From an uncultured Saprospiraceae bacterium (GTDB lineage: Bacteria > Bacteroidota > Bacteroidia > Chitinophagales > Saprospiraceae), in contig CALIZI010000058.1 of the NCBI GenBank assembly GCA_938028705.1, forward strand, positions 1-56,100: a stretch of DNA of 56,100 nucleotides, in the 5' to 3' direction. Position numbers and translations under genes: made by a program. The notes below the pieces were generated by a model, which ran no database searches, was not told where the DNA came from, and saw only the letters and a program-made list of their open reading frames with translations. This document shows positions 9,983-19,104 of the stretch, in pieces. Each line of letters opens with the position of its first letter. The first letter of the stretch is position 1.

Positions 9983-10288
9983 TTAAATCATTTTCAATAA
10001 TTCTTCGATAGGTTCTTGAATATCAGCTTCTTCTACTAATCTATCCATCTCATCAGGGTCAAATCCCTGATAATTTTGTTCTTTTTTTATTTTTTCCAAA
10101 TCAATTTCTTCTTTAAGAACGATACCGTACTGACTGATAGGCTCTTCCAATATTGGTATGTTTTCCGTCATTTCTTCTTTCGCAGGAATTAACTGTCTCA
10201 CCTTATTATTAATCTGGTCAATTAACTGCTCATCAGCTACCGACATAATAAGTTGTATGATATTATATTTTTTTGCTTCTATATTCAT
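9983..10288 (-). CDS. Small hypothetical acidic protein (antitoxin-like)
   Basis: This 101-residue protein starts MNIEAKKYNIIQLIMSVADE, followed by a charged helical segment (QLIDQINNKVRQLI) and an acidic tail with an EEADIQEPIEELLKMI end. Proteins of this size and opening are common in Bacteroidota and are often found as the upstream partner of a small RelE/PIN-type toxin. That is a recollection, not shown here. Downstream (minus direction) there is no toxin: the next 235 nt hold a palindromic repeat, then the membrane protein. It may be an orphan antitoxin-like gene or an unrelated conserved protein. Confidence 0.6.
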   Translation of the reverse strand: MNIEAKKYNIIQLIMSVADEQLIDQINNKVRQLIPAKEEMTENIPILEEPISQYGIVLKEEIDLEKIKKEQNYQGFDPDEMDRLVEEADIQEPIEELLKMI

Positions 10289-10739
10289 GCTGATTATGTT
10301 TTACTATATCTCTGATTGTAATGCTGAACATCTTGTTATCTCTTTATTCATCGTCAATTTTCGCTCATTCATCGTTAAAAATTAATCGTTCATCATTAAG
10401 CCTTCATCCTTAACAAAATTTGGTACATTATTTGATTTATCACAAACGTATTTATTTGGGTAAAAAGTTCTTTAAATGTTAAAAAATATGTAGTTTACCG
10501 TTTTACAAGAATGTTAAATTTGTTAAACTTTTTGTAAGAAGGACAATAATTTGCTACCTTACGTGAACCTTTTGAGCAAAAAAACGTCACAAAAGTAGTA
10601 AATTAAAGTAATAGAACTAAAAATGTCGTGCATTGAGTTCTTCATTAAGATGCAGAACCAGCCACATTCCACAATAATACATTCAAAATTGACCATTTAA
10701 CAAGCGTCTTCAGATTTACACAAAAATAATTTATCAAAT
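10289..10739. other. Intergenic region with phrase-like repeats and long 5' leader
   Basis: About 450 nt separate divergent genes. From 10338 to 10415 there is a loose phrase array (TCATTCATCGTTAAA, ATCGTTCATCATTAA). From 10490 to 10560 there are several TTAAA/TTTACA half-repeats and a near-consensus -7 element (TAATTTG, 10547-10553). That places transcription of the 10740 gene with a leader near 180 nt. No coding frame is supported. Confidence 0.4.
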
Positions 10740-11708
10740 ATGAAAAAAGCACTTCTCTCTCTCGTTGCTATCATGATGGTAGCTTTTGTAAGTAACACTT
10801 ACGCACAGGATGATGTATATTATGACCCAACCGAAGAATACTTCCAAGAGGAAGAAGTAGTTGAAGAAGTTGCAGAACAAGCTCCTGCACAAAGAGCAAC
10901 TACTTGTTCACAAAAAAGATATAGTGATTGTAGCTATTGCTACACCTCACGTATTCGTCGTTTCAACAATTCTTATCGTGGATTCAACTACTACGACCCT
11001 TGTTATACCGACGGGTATTACTACAATACAAGACCGGGTACAAACATTTACCTGACTTCCGGTTCACCATATTCCTACTACAATACCGGTTGGAATTCGT
11101 GGAACTCACGAAACACATGGAATGTAAATCCTTACGGATACCTTCCCGGTTACAATCCGTATAATGCTTTCTTTGGCAATTCTTACGGTTTCAATTCCTT
11201 TGGCAATAACTTTGGTTATGCTAACAACTTCGGTTATGGTGGTTACTATAATGAGTACTGTCCGCCAAACGCTTACGGTGGCTACGGCAACTACTATGCA
11301 AGTTCTACGCCGGGCAACAATACCAATACATCTGCACCACGCAGTACACGTACATCAAATTACAGCAACCCGACAGGTGGTACACGCACAGGTAGCGGTC
11401 GTACAGGTACTGACACAGGAGACAGAGTAAGAAATACCAGAAATACGACAACGACTTCCGGTACTACAACAAATGCACGCACACGTACCTCCAAGCCTTC
11501 AGCAACGAGGTCAAATACAAATACAAAAAAGCGCAGCACTTTCCGCAATGTCATGTCGGGTACACGCAACAATGCAACCAGATCAACCCGTTCTTCAAGT
11601 CGCAGCAACTCGGGTTTCAAATCAACTCGTAGCAGCACACCAAGAAGTTCAGGTACTCGCAGCGGTGGCAGCTCAAGAAGCTCTCGCAGCAGCAGAGGCG
11701 GAAAATAG
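10740..11708 (+). CDS. Secreted low-complexity protein, Tyr/Asn/Gly-rich then Ser/Thr/Arg-rich
   Basis: The 322-residue protein has a clear signal peptide (residues 1-22, cut after TYA). Then come an acidic stretch (about 24-50), a Cys-containing patch (CSQKRYSDCSYCY near 56-68), a Tyr/Asn/Gly-rich block (about 70-190), and a strongly basic Ser/Thr/Arg/Gly-rich tail to the end. There is no enzymatic motif. The residue bias suggests an extracellular or periplasmic matrix or surface component. The order of acidic head and basic tail could allow self-association, which is inference. It is followed by a strong terminator and then the FadL-like gene, so it is probably a separate transcript. No homologue with known function comes to mind. 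Confidence 0.75.
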   Translation: MKKALLSLVAIMMVAFVSNTYAQDDVYYDPTEEYFQEEEVVEEVAEQAPAQRATTCSQKRYSDCSYCYTSRIRRFNNSYRGFNYYDPCYTDGYYYNTRPGTNIYLTSGSPYSYYNTGWNSWNSRNTWNVNPYGYLPGYNPYNAFFGNSYGFNSFGNNFGYANNFGYGGYYNEYCPPNAYGGYGNYYASSTPGNNTNTSAPRSTRTSNYSNPTGGTRTGSGRTGTDTGDRVRNTRNTTTTSGTTTNARTRTSKPSATRSNTNTKKRSTFRNVMSGTRNNATRSTRSSSRSNSGFKSTRSSTPRSSGTRSGGSSRSSRSSRGGK

Positions 11709-11743
11709 AAAATATTGCCGCAAGGCATAAAGTTATAATTGAA

Positions 11744-11779
11744 AGGCGGAATTAAATGATTTTAATTCCGCCTTTTTTT
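11744..11779 (+). terminator. Intrinsic terminator
   Basis: Arms AGGCGGAATTAAA and TTTAATTCCGCCT flank a TGAT loop and are followed by a run of T. It ends transcription of the low-complexity secreted protein gene 35 nt after its stop. Confidence 0.92.
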
Positions 11780-11879
11780 ATATGAAAAAAATTGTATAAT
11801 TGTGAAATTGAAAAATGTGAAATGATAACAACTTTTATACATTCACACTTTAGCAATCACACAATCCAACAATCATAAT

Positions 11880-13370
11880 ATGCTTAAACACGTTTTTATA
11901 ATAACCTTAATCTCGCTATTTTCTCTCCCTTTAATAGCGCAAACCGATGTAGATGCCCTTAATTATTCTCGCTGGACAGGCAGTGCTACGGCAAGGTCAC
12001 TTGGAGTAGGTGGTGCCTTTGGAGCATTGGGCGGCGACCTTTCTGCCATCAATATCAATCCGGGTGGCATCGGTATATTTAGAAAGTCAGAAATTTCTCT
12101 GACACCTGCTTATCATCTTAATACTGTCAAATCTGATTTTTCAGGTAATACCACAGATACCAATAAAAATAAATTTCGTTTTGCGGGTGTAGGTGCGGCA
12201 TTTGTCACGCCGGGTATGAGCAATAATTGGCAGTCAAACACCTTTGCCGTTACCTATAATCAAGTTACTAATTTTGATAAAAAATTCAGCTACGAAAATA
12301 CCACCAACGGCTCTATCGTCGAAAGTTTTGTTGAAACTGCTACCGGACTTTTCCCCGACCAACTCAATGATTTTTATGAAGGCACGGCTTACGATGTGGA
12401 TTTGATTTATAATCCGGAAGATGATTATCCCGATCTTTATGCAGGTGATTTAGACCAAACCAGTAGCACTTTGAAGTCAGAAACTTTTGAATCCACAGGC
12501 TCTCTGTATGACTTGTCTATTGCGTATGGTGCTAATTATCGACACAAGTTTTATATTGGTGGTAGTATCGGTTTACCTTTTTTGAATTATAGTCAAAAAA
12601 CAGTGTATAGCGAATCAGACCCAAACAATCAGTATGAGTTTTTTAATGACATGACCTATACCGAAGAATACGCGACAACAGGTATAGGAGTCAATTTCAA
12701 ACTCGGCGCGATATACAAAATCAATCGCCAATATCGCGTCGGATTAGCAGTACATACACCCACTAATTTTTCATTGACGGATACGGAGTATCGCACCGAA
12801 ATGAATTATAACATCACTTACGATGTCAACGAAGGTCCTGTTACCAACGAACTCGAAGTTACATCTGACGTGGTAGAGTATTTTTTGAAAACGCCTTGGA
12901 GATTTGTGGTAAGTGGTGCGGCTGTTGTTAAGAATTTAGGTTTGATTACCGCAGATGTGGAGTGGGTAGATTATGGTAGAAATAAGTTTTCTTTTGATAC
13001 CGACATATATTCTTTTTACGAAGGTTATGCAGAAATAGTGAATGGCGATATTAAAGATAAATATGGACATGCTCTCAACGTCCGTTTAGGTGCCGAATAT
13101 GCCTACAACAAGCTACGCGCCCGCTTAGGTTATGCCTATTATGGCACCCCCTTTCAAGGGAGTGTCAATACAACAAGCGGTGTACGTCAAAACCTTAGTT
13201 TTGGACTTGGTGTGCGCCCCGATGGCGTGTATCTCGATCTAGCTTTTGTTCGCAATTTACAAAAAGAACTATACGTTCCATATCGAACTACCAACTCACC
13301 CAATGTACAGGAAATCGACAATTCCATCGGCAATAATACTATCGTACTAACGGCAGGATTTAAGTTTTGA
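11880..13370 (+). CDS. FadL/OMPP1/TodX-type outer membrane beta-barrel protein
   Basis: The 496-residue protein has a signal peptide (cut near LIA|Q, residues 20/21). The conserved N-terminal segment of Bacteroidota OMPP1/FadL-like transporters follows: YSRWTGSATARSLGVGGAFG, then GGDLSAININPGGIGIF. Alternating amphipathic strands fill the rest and the protein ends in an aromatic-terminal strand (VLTAGFKF). The family moves hydrophobic compounds such as fatty acids or aromatics across the outer membrane; the ligand here is unknown. Its TGA stop is the first part of a phrase-repeat array (TGAATGCGATAATG). The start is the ATG right after the AT-rich leader. Confidence 0.88.
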   Translation: MLKHVFIITLISLFSLPLIAQTDVDALNYSRWTGSATARSLGVGGAFGALGGDLSAININPGGIGIFRKSEISLTPAYHLNTVKSDFSGNTTDTNKNKFRFAGVGAAFVTPGMSNNWQSNTFAVTYNQVTNFDKKFSYENTTNGSIVESFVETATGLFPDQLNDFYEGTAYDVDLIYNPEDDYPDLYAGDLDQTSSTLKSETFESTGSLYDLSIAYGANYRHKFYIGGSIGLPFLNYSQKTVYSESDPNNQYEFFNDMTYTEEYATTGIGVNFKLGAIYKINRQYRVGLAVHTPTNFSLTDTEYRTEMNYNITYDVNEGPVTNELEVTSDVVEYFLKTPWRFVVSGAAVVKNLGLITADVEWVDYGRNKFSFDTDIYSFYEGYAEIVNGDIKDKYGHALNVRLGAEYAYNKLRARLGYAYYGTPFQGSVNTTSGVRQNLSFGLGVRPDGVYLDLAFVRNLQKELYVPYRTTNSPNVQEIDNSIGNNTIVLTAGFKF

Positions 13371-13507
13371 ATGCGATAATGCTTAGAATGCGATAATGTT
13401 GCAATGTTACAAACGTGAGCTTCATTATCGCATTTCAGCATTATCGCATTTCAGCATTATCACATTACAACATTATCGCATTTCAGCATTATCGCATTTC
13501 AGCATTA
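13371..13507. repeat. GCGATAATG phrase array, inverted, filling a convergent intergenic space
   Basis: Left-arm words ATGCGATAATG are repeated twice (13371-13400). Right-arm words CATTATCGCATTTCAG are repeated about five times (13423-13507). A short loop containing AACGTGA (13412-13418) lies between. The array occupies the whole gap between the two convergent genes: the FadL-type stop TGA (13368-13370) and the aldo/keto reductase stop (13508-13510) both continue directly into the phrase. The same phrase recurs at 43757-43844 and 44691-44815. Confidence 0.85.
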
Positions 13508-14563
13508 TCAAGCATAAGGAATCGGATACTGCCTTAATACTGCATCAATATCCGCCTTTGCTTCATCGCTCAATGACAGGTCAAAAGCCGCCAGATTTTC
13601 TTTAAGTTGCGGCATACTTGTTGCGCCGATAATCGTAGAAGTGACCCAATCAAAAGCATTGCACCAAGCCAAAGCCAACTGACTTGGAGTCATATCATAC
13701 TTCTTCGCTACCGCTGCATATCCCGCCACAGCTTGATGCACACCTTCCTGATTCCGAAAATTACCATGCCTTCCTGCAAACGACCAACGACTACCTTCAG
13801 GCATTGCACCGTTTAGATATTTGCCCGATAGCACACCACCGCCCAAAGGCGACCAAGGCAGATATGCCACATCATTCAATTCGCAAGCCTCCGTCACGTA
13901 GGGCCAATCCTTACTTTGTATCAAACTAAACTCATTTTGTATCGATACCATGCGTGGCAAGTCGTGCCTTTTGCTCAATTGAATATATCGCTCAATTCCC
14001 ACCGGACTTTCATTCGACAAACCGCAATACCGTATTTTTCCGGCTTTCACACACCTATCCAATCCCTGCAAAACCTCCACAATCTCCGCTTCCTCCTGCG
14101 CCATATCCACCCCCGAAAAATCCACCTTACCAAACCAATGCTTATTGAAATGCGGATAAGCCCGATTGGGCCAATGCAACTGATACAAATCAATATAATC
14201 CGTCTGCAAACGCCGCAAAGAATCATCCACCGCCTGTTCGATATATTTTCCCTGAATTTTCTCCGCATTACGAATATACGACAGCCCCTTACCCGCTATC
14301 TTCGTCGCCAATATCACCTTCGAGCGTTTGGCAGGATTCGCTTTTATCCAATTTCCAATGTATTCCTCCGTTTTCCCATAAGTCTCCTTCGTCGGCGGCA
14401 CAGCATACATCTCGGCAGTATCTATAAAATTAATTCCCCGCTCAAGCGCATAATCCAACTGCTCCGAAGCATCCGCTTGCGTATTCTGCTTTCCGAAAGT
14501 CATCGTTCCCAGACATACCCTTGATACCTCCATGTCGCTGCTTCCGAGTTTTTTATACTCCAT
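13508..14563 (-). CDS. Aldo/keto reductase (Tas-like), NADP(H)-dependent
   Basis: The 351-residue protein starts MEYKKLGSSDMEVSRVCLGT, the conserved opening of the family; an upstream in-frame ATG at 14608 would add only non-conserved residues. The catalytic tetrad of aldo/keto reductases is present: D48 and Y53 (FIDTAEMY), K88 (LATKIAG) and H130 (YQLHWPN). The long insertion between strands and the phrase NAFDWVTSTIIGATSMPQLKENL near the C-terminus match the Tas subgroup. It reduces carbonyl substrates in the cytosol; the substrate is unknown. Its stop codon is fused to the phrase array shared with the FadL-like gene. Confidence 0.93.
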   Translation of the reverse strand: MEYKKLGSSDMEVSRVCLGTMTFGKQNTQADASEQLDYALERGINFIDTAEMYAVPPTKETYGKTEEYIGNWIKANPAKRSKVILATKIAGKGLSYIRNAEKIQGKYIEQAVDDSLRRLQTDYIDLYQLHWPNRAYPHFNKHWFGKVDFSGVDMAQEEAEIVEVLQGLDRCVKAGKIRYCGLSNESPVGIERYIQLSKRHDLPRMVSIQNEFSLIQSKDWPYVTEACELNDVAYLPWSPLGGGVLSGKYLNGAMPEGSRWSFAGRHGNFRNQEGVHQAVAGYAAVAKKYDMTPSQLALAWCNAFDWVTSTIIGATSMPQLKENLAAFDLSLSDEAKADIDAVLRQYPIPYA

Positions 14564-15132
14564 ATTATCTATTTTTAAAATCCGATTAAAAAAGCAAAGT
14601 AACATCAAAATTTGATGATATCATAACCCCTTTTTGATAAAAATAAAAGACAAGTTTATCTGATTGGTTGACACTTCATACGATATTAATTTCACATAAA
14701 ATATAAGTAACCCGTTTGGTAAACTTTTCAAGTTTGCTAAACGTGGGTAAGGTACTTAAGTTTATAATTAGCTAAAAATCAGCACTTTACTTCTCCGATA
14801 GCTATCGGAGACCAAACTTTTTAAAGTTTAGCAAACGGAGTATTTAAATTTTATTTTAACTTTTAACTAAGCGTTCATATAGTGTCAACTACTTTTGTCG
14901 TTTGGATAAACTTGTCAAATAAAACGAGCTAACGAGGTCTTTTTTTTATTTTTAAAAATGCTTTTGCTTAACACCCTGGCACAGTGCTTCCAGTCTGTAT
15001 GTCGCGTTTGTGCGATACGACATTAGTGCCTTACCCCGTACAGATGTCGGGGTTCAAGTATCTATATCGGTTCATTACCCACCCGCTAAATATGTGGACA
15101 CGCAGAAGGTTGCTCTTAGCATACCAACCCCT

Positions 15133-15424
15133 TTCGCTCATCTGTACTATAAGGTGAAAATCGTTATTGTAATGTAAAATCCCGTCATTCGTCGGGACAA
15201 GTTGTAAAATAATAAATGTAAAATGTAAAAGTGTATAACGTGAATGTTTTTTAACAATAATTTGATTTTTAAAATTTTAAATATATAACAATTTAAAAAT
15301 AAATAACTTCATGTCCTATCGACACTTTTACATTTTACATTTATTATTTTACAACTTGTCCCGACGAATGACGGGATTTTACATTACAATAACAATTTTT
15401 CACCTTATAGTACAGATGAGCGAA
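15133..15424. repeat. 292-bp dispersed palindromic element with about 102-bp arms
   Basis: Left arm 15133-15234 and right arm 15322-15424 are inverted copies differing by about one substitution and one single-base gap. Landmarks are TTCGCTCATCTGTACTATAA at the outer end, a small CCCGTCATTCGTCGGG hairpin, and TGTAAAATAATAAATG phrase words. The loop (15235-15321) includes AACGTGAA (15237-15244). A near-identical left half (about three differences over 145 nt) appears at 55956-56100, so the element is repeated in the genome. Confidence 0.93.
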
Positions 15425-15863
15425 TAATTTGGCTCTACGGTGAAAAGTATGGGTAAGCGTAAAGTCCGACTATCAAAGCTATAAGGTTTTCGAAAACCTT
15501 ATAGCTTTTAGGTCAATTCCGAAGTTAAATATGAAAGAGAATTTCACCGACCCACACTTTTTACCGTAGTGCCAATAATTTAGGCCTCCATTTACTAAAC
15601 TTTTCGAGTTTAGTAAACGTACATAAGGCACTAATTTTTAGGTGATGACAAATTTCAGTGACATACTTACGTTTACTAAACTCAAAAAGTTTAGTAAACG
15701 GGTGACTTACATTTTGAGTAATATTAATTTTATAATATATCACAATGTGTTCGCCAAATTAAAAATTACAAATTGAACGTGAATAGTTTATTTATTTTTA
15801 TTTTTGTAAATAATTAATTTTTAATTTAATACAAATTATAATTTAATTTTATTAAAAAATAAA

Positions 15864-16040
15864 CTTGACAATGTTAAATTTAAAAAAATAAGAATGTGTC
15901 TTTGCTTGAAATAGTAAATCTGCGCTGAATTTGACCTAAAACTTGTCAGACATTTTCAAAATGTCAGACAAGTTTTAGGTCAAATTCAGAACGAAGTACC
16001 TTATTTACATTTAATAAAAATTTAATTTAACATTGTCAAG
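15864..16040. repeat. TTGACAAT-bounded palindromic element, copy 1
   Basis: Ends are CTTGACAAT (15864-15872) and ATTGTCAAG (16032-16040). The centre is a perfect 65-nt palindrome (15925-15989; 32-nt arms around one C) of the family TGAATTTG...ACTTGTCAGACATTT. Related copies lie at 33806-33905, 35173-35243, 35347-35559 and 38679-38777, each with a different but still self-complementary stem. Confidence 0.85.
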
Positions 16041-16208
16041 TAAAAACACTGAATACCCAATTTGGCGATCACATTGATATCAACCAATCAGATAAACTTG
16101 TCTAATTTTAGGACAAGCTGTGAAAACGAGTGTACCTTTCTCACCAATCAGAAGTCAGAACAGTCGGATAACTACAAAACGGAAATATTGTATGCTAAGA
16201 GAAACATT

Positions 16209-16280
16209 GTGGTGTGGTGTTGTGGTATGGTAGTGTTGTAGTTCTTAGTTCGTTGATACTACAACACTACCACACCACAA
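16209..16280. repeat. GTTGTAGTGTTGTGG phrase inverted repeat
   Basis: The left arm 16209-16242 (GGTGTTGTGGTATGGTAGTG) and right arm 16258-16280 (ACTACAACACTACCACACCA) form a long hairpin around TCTTAGTTCGTTGAT. The same phrase occurs at 23919-24075 and 50152-50228. Confidence 0.8.
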
Positions 16281-16346
16281 AACTTATTATCCTTGAAATT
16301 GCTATTGCTATTGTGTAAGTATTCGTAAATTCGCGCTCCGAAAGGG

Positions 16347-16373
16347 CAGTACAGGCGATTTTAATCGCCATGT
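16347..16373. repeat. CAGTACAGGCG hairpin, copy 1
   Basis: This 27-nt unit has the form CAGTACAGGCGA...TCGCCATGT. A second copy at 33398-33424 has GGCGG/CCGCC instead of GGCGA/TCGCC. The paired bases therefore differ together while the flanks CAGTACA and CATGT stay the same. Confidence 0.7.
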
Positions 16374-16489
16374 AAAATATAATATTAATTTGTAAAAAAT
16401 TTATTCCTAATAAGTTACAAATAAAAATTACGGAACATAAGGTATTGAAATCGCTTGTACGGTATTCGTGCCATTATCAACATAAGAAA

Positions 16490-17785
16490 ATGTATCAGGA
16501 ACTGCTTGAAAAGAAAAAAACGATTGCCGTTGTAGGCTTGGGATATGTAGGTTTACCGATTGCGCTGGAATTTGGTAAACACTTCAAAGTTATTGGTTTT
16601 GACATCAAGCCCGACAGAGTGGAAATGATGAAAAACCACCAAGACCCTTCCAAGGAATTACCGTCAGAAGCCTTTGATAATAAGGATGTTATGTTTACGG
16701 CGAATGCAGAGGATTTGAAGGATGCTCACTTTTTTGTGGTAGCTGTACCTACGCCGGTAGATAAGCATAAAGTACCTAATTTGAAGCCTGTTTTGAGTGC
16801 TTCGGATATGATTGGAAAAGCCTTGAAACCGGGGGATTATGTGGTCTATGAATCTACGGTATATCCGGGTTGTACGGAGGAAGATTGTGTGCCGATATTG
16901 GAGCAACTTTCGGGTTTGAAGATAGGTAAAGACTTCAAAGTAGGGTATTCGCCGGAACGTATCAATCCGGGCGATAAGAAAAATACGATTGCCAATATCA
17001 TCAAAATCGTTTCGGGCTGTGACGAGGAATCGCTCGACCATATTGCGAAGGTGTATGAAAAAATTATTATTCCGGGCGTGTATCGTGCCGAGTCTATTAA
17101 GGTAGCCGAAGCCGCTAAAGTCATCGAAAATACGCAACGCGACCTCAATATTTCTTTTGTGAATGAGTTGGCGATTATCTTTAGTAAAATGGGTATCAGC
17201 ACCCACGATGTGATTAATGCGGCATCAACCAAATGGAATTTTATCAAATTGCAGCCCGGACTTGTGGGCGGACATTGTATTGGTGTTGACCCTTATTACC
17301 TGACCTACAAATCGAAGCAATTGGGCTACGACCCGCAAGTCATCCTCAGCGGACGACGTATCAATGATGGTATGCCGTTCTTTGTTGCTAAGAAAACGGT
17401 ACAGCACATGATTAAGCAGGGTAAAGACCCGAAGGATACTAAAGTGCTGGTGATGGGCATCACCTTTAAGGAGGATGTGAGCGATATTCGCAACTCCAAA
17501 GTAGCTGATTTGGTCAATGAGTTGGAGCAATTTTCGGTAAAGGTAGATGTACACGACCCGGAGGCTTCTTCGGCTGAGGTGCATGAGGCTTATGGTTTTC
17601 ATTTGATTGATGAAATCGGTAAAGATTATGATGCAATTATCGCAGCAGTCAATCATAAATCATACTTGAGTCTTGATGAAAATTACTTTCGCTCTATTAT
17701 GACTGACCCGCCTATTTTGGTTGACATCAAATCTATGTATTATAAAAAAATTAATACTGAAGACTTCATCTACTGGTCTTTATAA
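16490..17785 (+). CDS. Nucleotide-sugar dehydrogenase (UDP-HexNAc 6-dehydrogenase type)
   Basis: The 431-residue protein oxidises the C6 hydroxyl of a UDP-hexose or UDP-HexNAc to a uronic acid, feeding surface polysaccharide synthesis. The N-terminal Rossmann motif GLGYVGLP is at 16-23, the ESTVYPG block follows, and the catalytic cysteine C263 lies in VGGHCIGVDPYYL. Length, GGHCIGVDPYY and GITFKED resemble WbpA/TviB/CapL-type UDP-GlcNAc/GalNAc dehydrogenases more than UDP-glucose dehydrogenase. I chose the ATG at 16490; a TTG 45 nt upstream adds a non-conserved tail. The stop TAA runs straight into a phrase array, and galE follows. Confidence 0.93.
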   Translation: MYQELLEKKKTIAVVGLGYVGLPIALEFGKHFKVIGFDIKPDRVEMMKNHQDPSKELPSEAFDNKDVMFTANAEDLKDAHFFVVAVPTPVDKHKVPNLKPVLSASDMIGKALKPGDYVVYESTVYPGCTEEDCVPILEQLSGLKIGKDFKVGYSPERINPGDKKNTIANIIKIVSGCDEESLDHIAKVYEKIIIPGVYRAESIKVAEAAKVIENTQRDLNISFVNELAIIFSKMGISTHDVINAASTKWNFIKLQPGLVGGHCIGVDPYYLTYKSKQLGYDPQVILSGRRINDGMPFFVAKKTVQHMIKQGKDPKDTKVLVMGITFKEDVSDIRNSKVADLVNELEQFSVKVDVHDPEASSAEVHEAYGFHLIDEIGKDYDAIIAAVNHKSYLSLDENYFRSIMTDPPILVDIKSMYYKKINTEDFIYWSL

Positions 17786-17928
17786 TGGTGAACGGTGAAC
17801 GGTTAATGGTTAATTTTTAACGATGAATAGTCATTGTTATAAAATAATAAATTTACAAATATTTTAATAAAAAAAATAAGCATATTGCCCCTTAAAAATT
17901 AACCGTTCACCATTAACCATTCACCATT
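17786..17928. repeat. GGTTAATGGTGAACGG phrase inverted repeat between ugd-like gene and galE
   Basis: The left arm 17786-17820 (TGGTGAACGGTGAACGGTTA...) and right arm 17892-17928 (AACCGTTCACCATTAACCAT...) enclose a 71-nt AT-rich loop. The left arm begins at the TAA stop of the dehydrogenase gene, and the right arm ends about 9 nt before the galE ATG. The whole gap is therefore this element. A hairpin here could uncouple or attenuate the two sugar genes. Confidence 0.85.
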
Positions 17929-17937
17929 AAAAAAATT

Positions 17938-18978
17938 ATGAAAATACTTGTTACAGGTGGTTGTGGATTTATTGGGAGTCACACTATCGTTGATTTATTG
18001 GAAAATGGTTTTGAGGTTGTTAATATTGACAATAATGTGCGGTCTAATGCAGGTGCATTGGAGGGTATAGAAGCCATTACAGGTGTAAAAGTGCCGCATT
18101 ATCAAACTGACCTCTGCGACTTGGCGGCTACCCGCAAGGTATTTGCGGAACATCCTGATATAGAAGGAATTGTACATTTTGCAGCCTACAAAGCCGTAGG
18201 TGAATCTGTCGAAAAGCCTGTTTTATATTATCAAAATAATTTGAATAGTCTCGCTAATGTACTGACTTGTGTAGAAGAATTTGGAGTCAAACACTTCATT
18301 TTTTCCTCTTCTTGTTCGGTATATGGCAATGCGGATGAACTTCCTGTTACAGAGGCTACACCAATGAAGGAAGCCGAATCGCCTTATGCCCACACCAAGC
18401 AAATTGGTGAAGGTATGATTCAGCATTTTGCCAAAGTACATCCCGAAACGAGTTTTGTGGCTTTGCGTTATTTCAATCCGGCGGGCGCACACCCCAGCGC
18501 ACTGATAGGTGAAGCCTCCTTCGACAAACCGACTAATCTTGTGCCTGTCATCACCGATACTGCTTCCGGTGTACGAGAAAAAATGGTCGTTTTCGGAACG
18601 GATTATAATACCCGCGACGGCAGTTGTATCCGCGATTATATTTATATCATGGACCTCGCCAATGCTCATACCAAATCCATACAATATTTGCAATCCGGCA
18701 AAAATAAAGCGAATTACGAGGTATTTAATGTAGGCATAGGTGAAGGCGTAACCGTACTCGAAGCCATACGCGCCTTTGAAAAAGTCACCGGCATATCACT
18801 CAATTATGAACTCGTTGACCGTCGCCCCGGCGATGTGGAAGCCATATATTCCAATTATAAATACGCTGCCGAAGCCCTCAATTGGACACCAAAAGGCAGC
18901 ATAGAAGACATCATGCAGACCGCATGGCAATGGCAGCAAAAACGCCCGGAGTGGAGTTTTAGGAGTAGTGCGGGTTAA
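17938..18978 (+). CDS. galE: UDP-glucose 4-epimerase
   Basis: The 346-residue extended short-chain dehydrogenase interconverts UDP-glucose and UDP-galactose (or the HexNAc forms). The NAD-binding motif GGCGFIGSH is at 7-15. The catalytic SSS segment is at 123-125, with Y150 and K154 in SPYAHTK. RYFNPAGAHPS and YIYIMDLANAH are GalE family signatures. Together with the upstream nucleotide-sugar dehydrogenase it would supply activated sugars for surface glycans. The start codon follows an inverted phrase array closely. Confidence 0.95.
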   Translation: MKILVTGGCGFIGSHTIVDLLENGFEVVNIDNNVRSNAGALEGIEAITGVKVPHYQTDLCDLAATRKVFAEHPDIEGIVHFAAYKAVGESVEKPVLYYQNNLNSLANVLTCVEEFGVKHFIFSSSCSVYGNADELPVTEATPMKEAESPYAHTKQIGEGMIQHFAKVHPETSFVALRYFNPAGAHPSALIGEASFDKPTNLVPVITDTASGVREKMVVFGTDYNTRDGSCIRDYIYIMDLANAHTKSIQYLQSGKNKANYEVFNVGIGEGVTVLEAIRAFEKVTGISLNYELVDRRPGDVEAIYSNYKYAAEALNWTPKGSIEDIMQTAWQWQQKRPEWSFRSSAG

Positions 18979-19104
18979 ATTGTTTTATTGCTACATGGTT
19001 TTATTGTTGTTTGTAATGGCTAAATAAATCAATAAACCATTGATTATTAGTCGTTTGTAAAAAAATCACGAATCAACGAATCACGACAGCACGTTTACAT
19101 TTCG

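Larger units (their letters stand above)
14649..16104. repeat. Nested palindrome island (about 1.46 kb, gene-free)
   Basis: This stretch is a set of inverted repeats inside one another. The outer shell, 14649-14671 with 16080-16104, contains GATTGGTTGA/TCAACCAATC. Inner pairs include GTTTACTAAACT-type arms (14714-14745, 15587-15620, 15682-15702), the palindrome CTCCGATAGCTATCGGAG (14793-14810), the 292-bp element (15133-15424), a perfect 34-nt palindrome (15475-15508) and a CTACGGTGAAAAGT shell (15435-15459 with 15550-15572). Also present are a GTTCGCCAAATT shell (about 15745-15765 with 16058-16078) and the TTGACAAT element (15864-16040). No coding sequence, transposase or RNA gene is apparent. 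It looks like successive insertion of palindromic elements into one another. Confidence 0.8.

Noticed and set aside
13371-13507. CRISPR array
   Set aside because: The repeated words are 7-16 nt, directly adjacent without unique spacers, and exist in both orientations as a hairpin. No cas genes are present.
13916-14524. Plus-strand open frame of about 200 codons opposite the aldo/keto reductase
   Set aside because: It mirrors the codon pattern of the real gene, has skewed composition (Ile, Arg, Pro) and no recognisable motif.
15561-15743. 60-codon open frame inside the palindrome island
   Set aside because: It is formed by GTTTACTAAACT-type inverted repeats and has no protein-like features.
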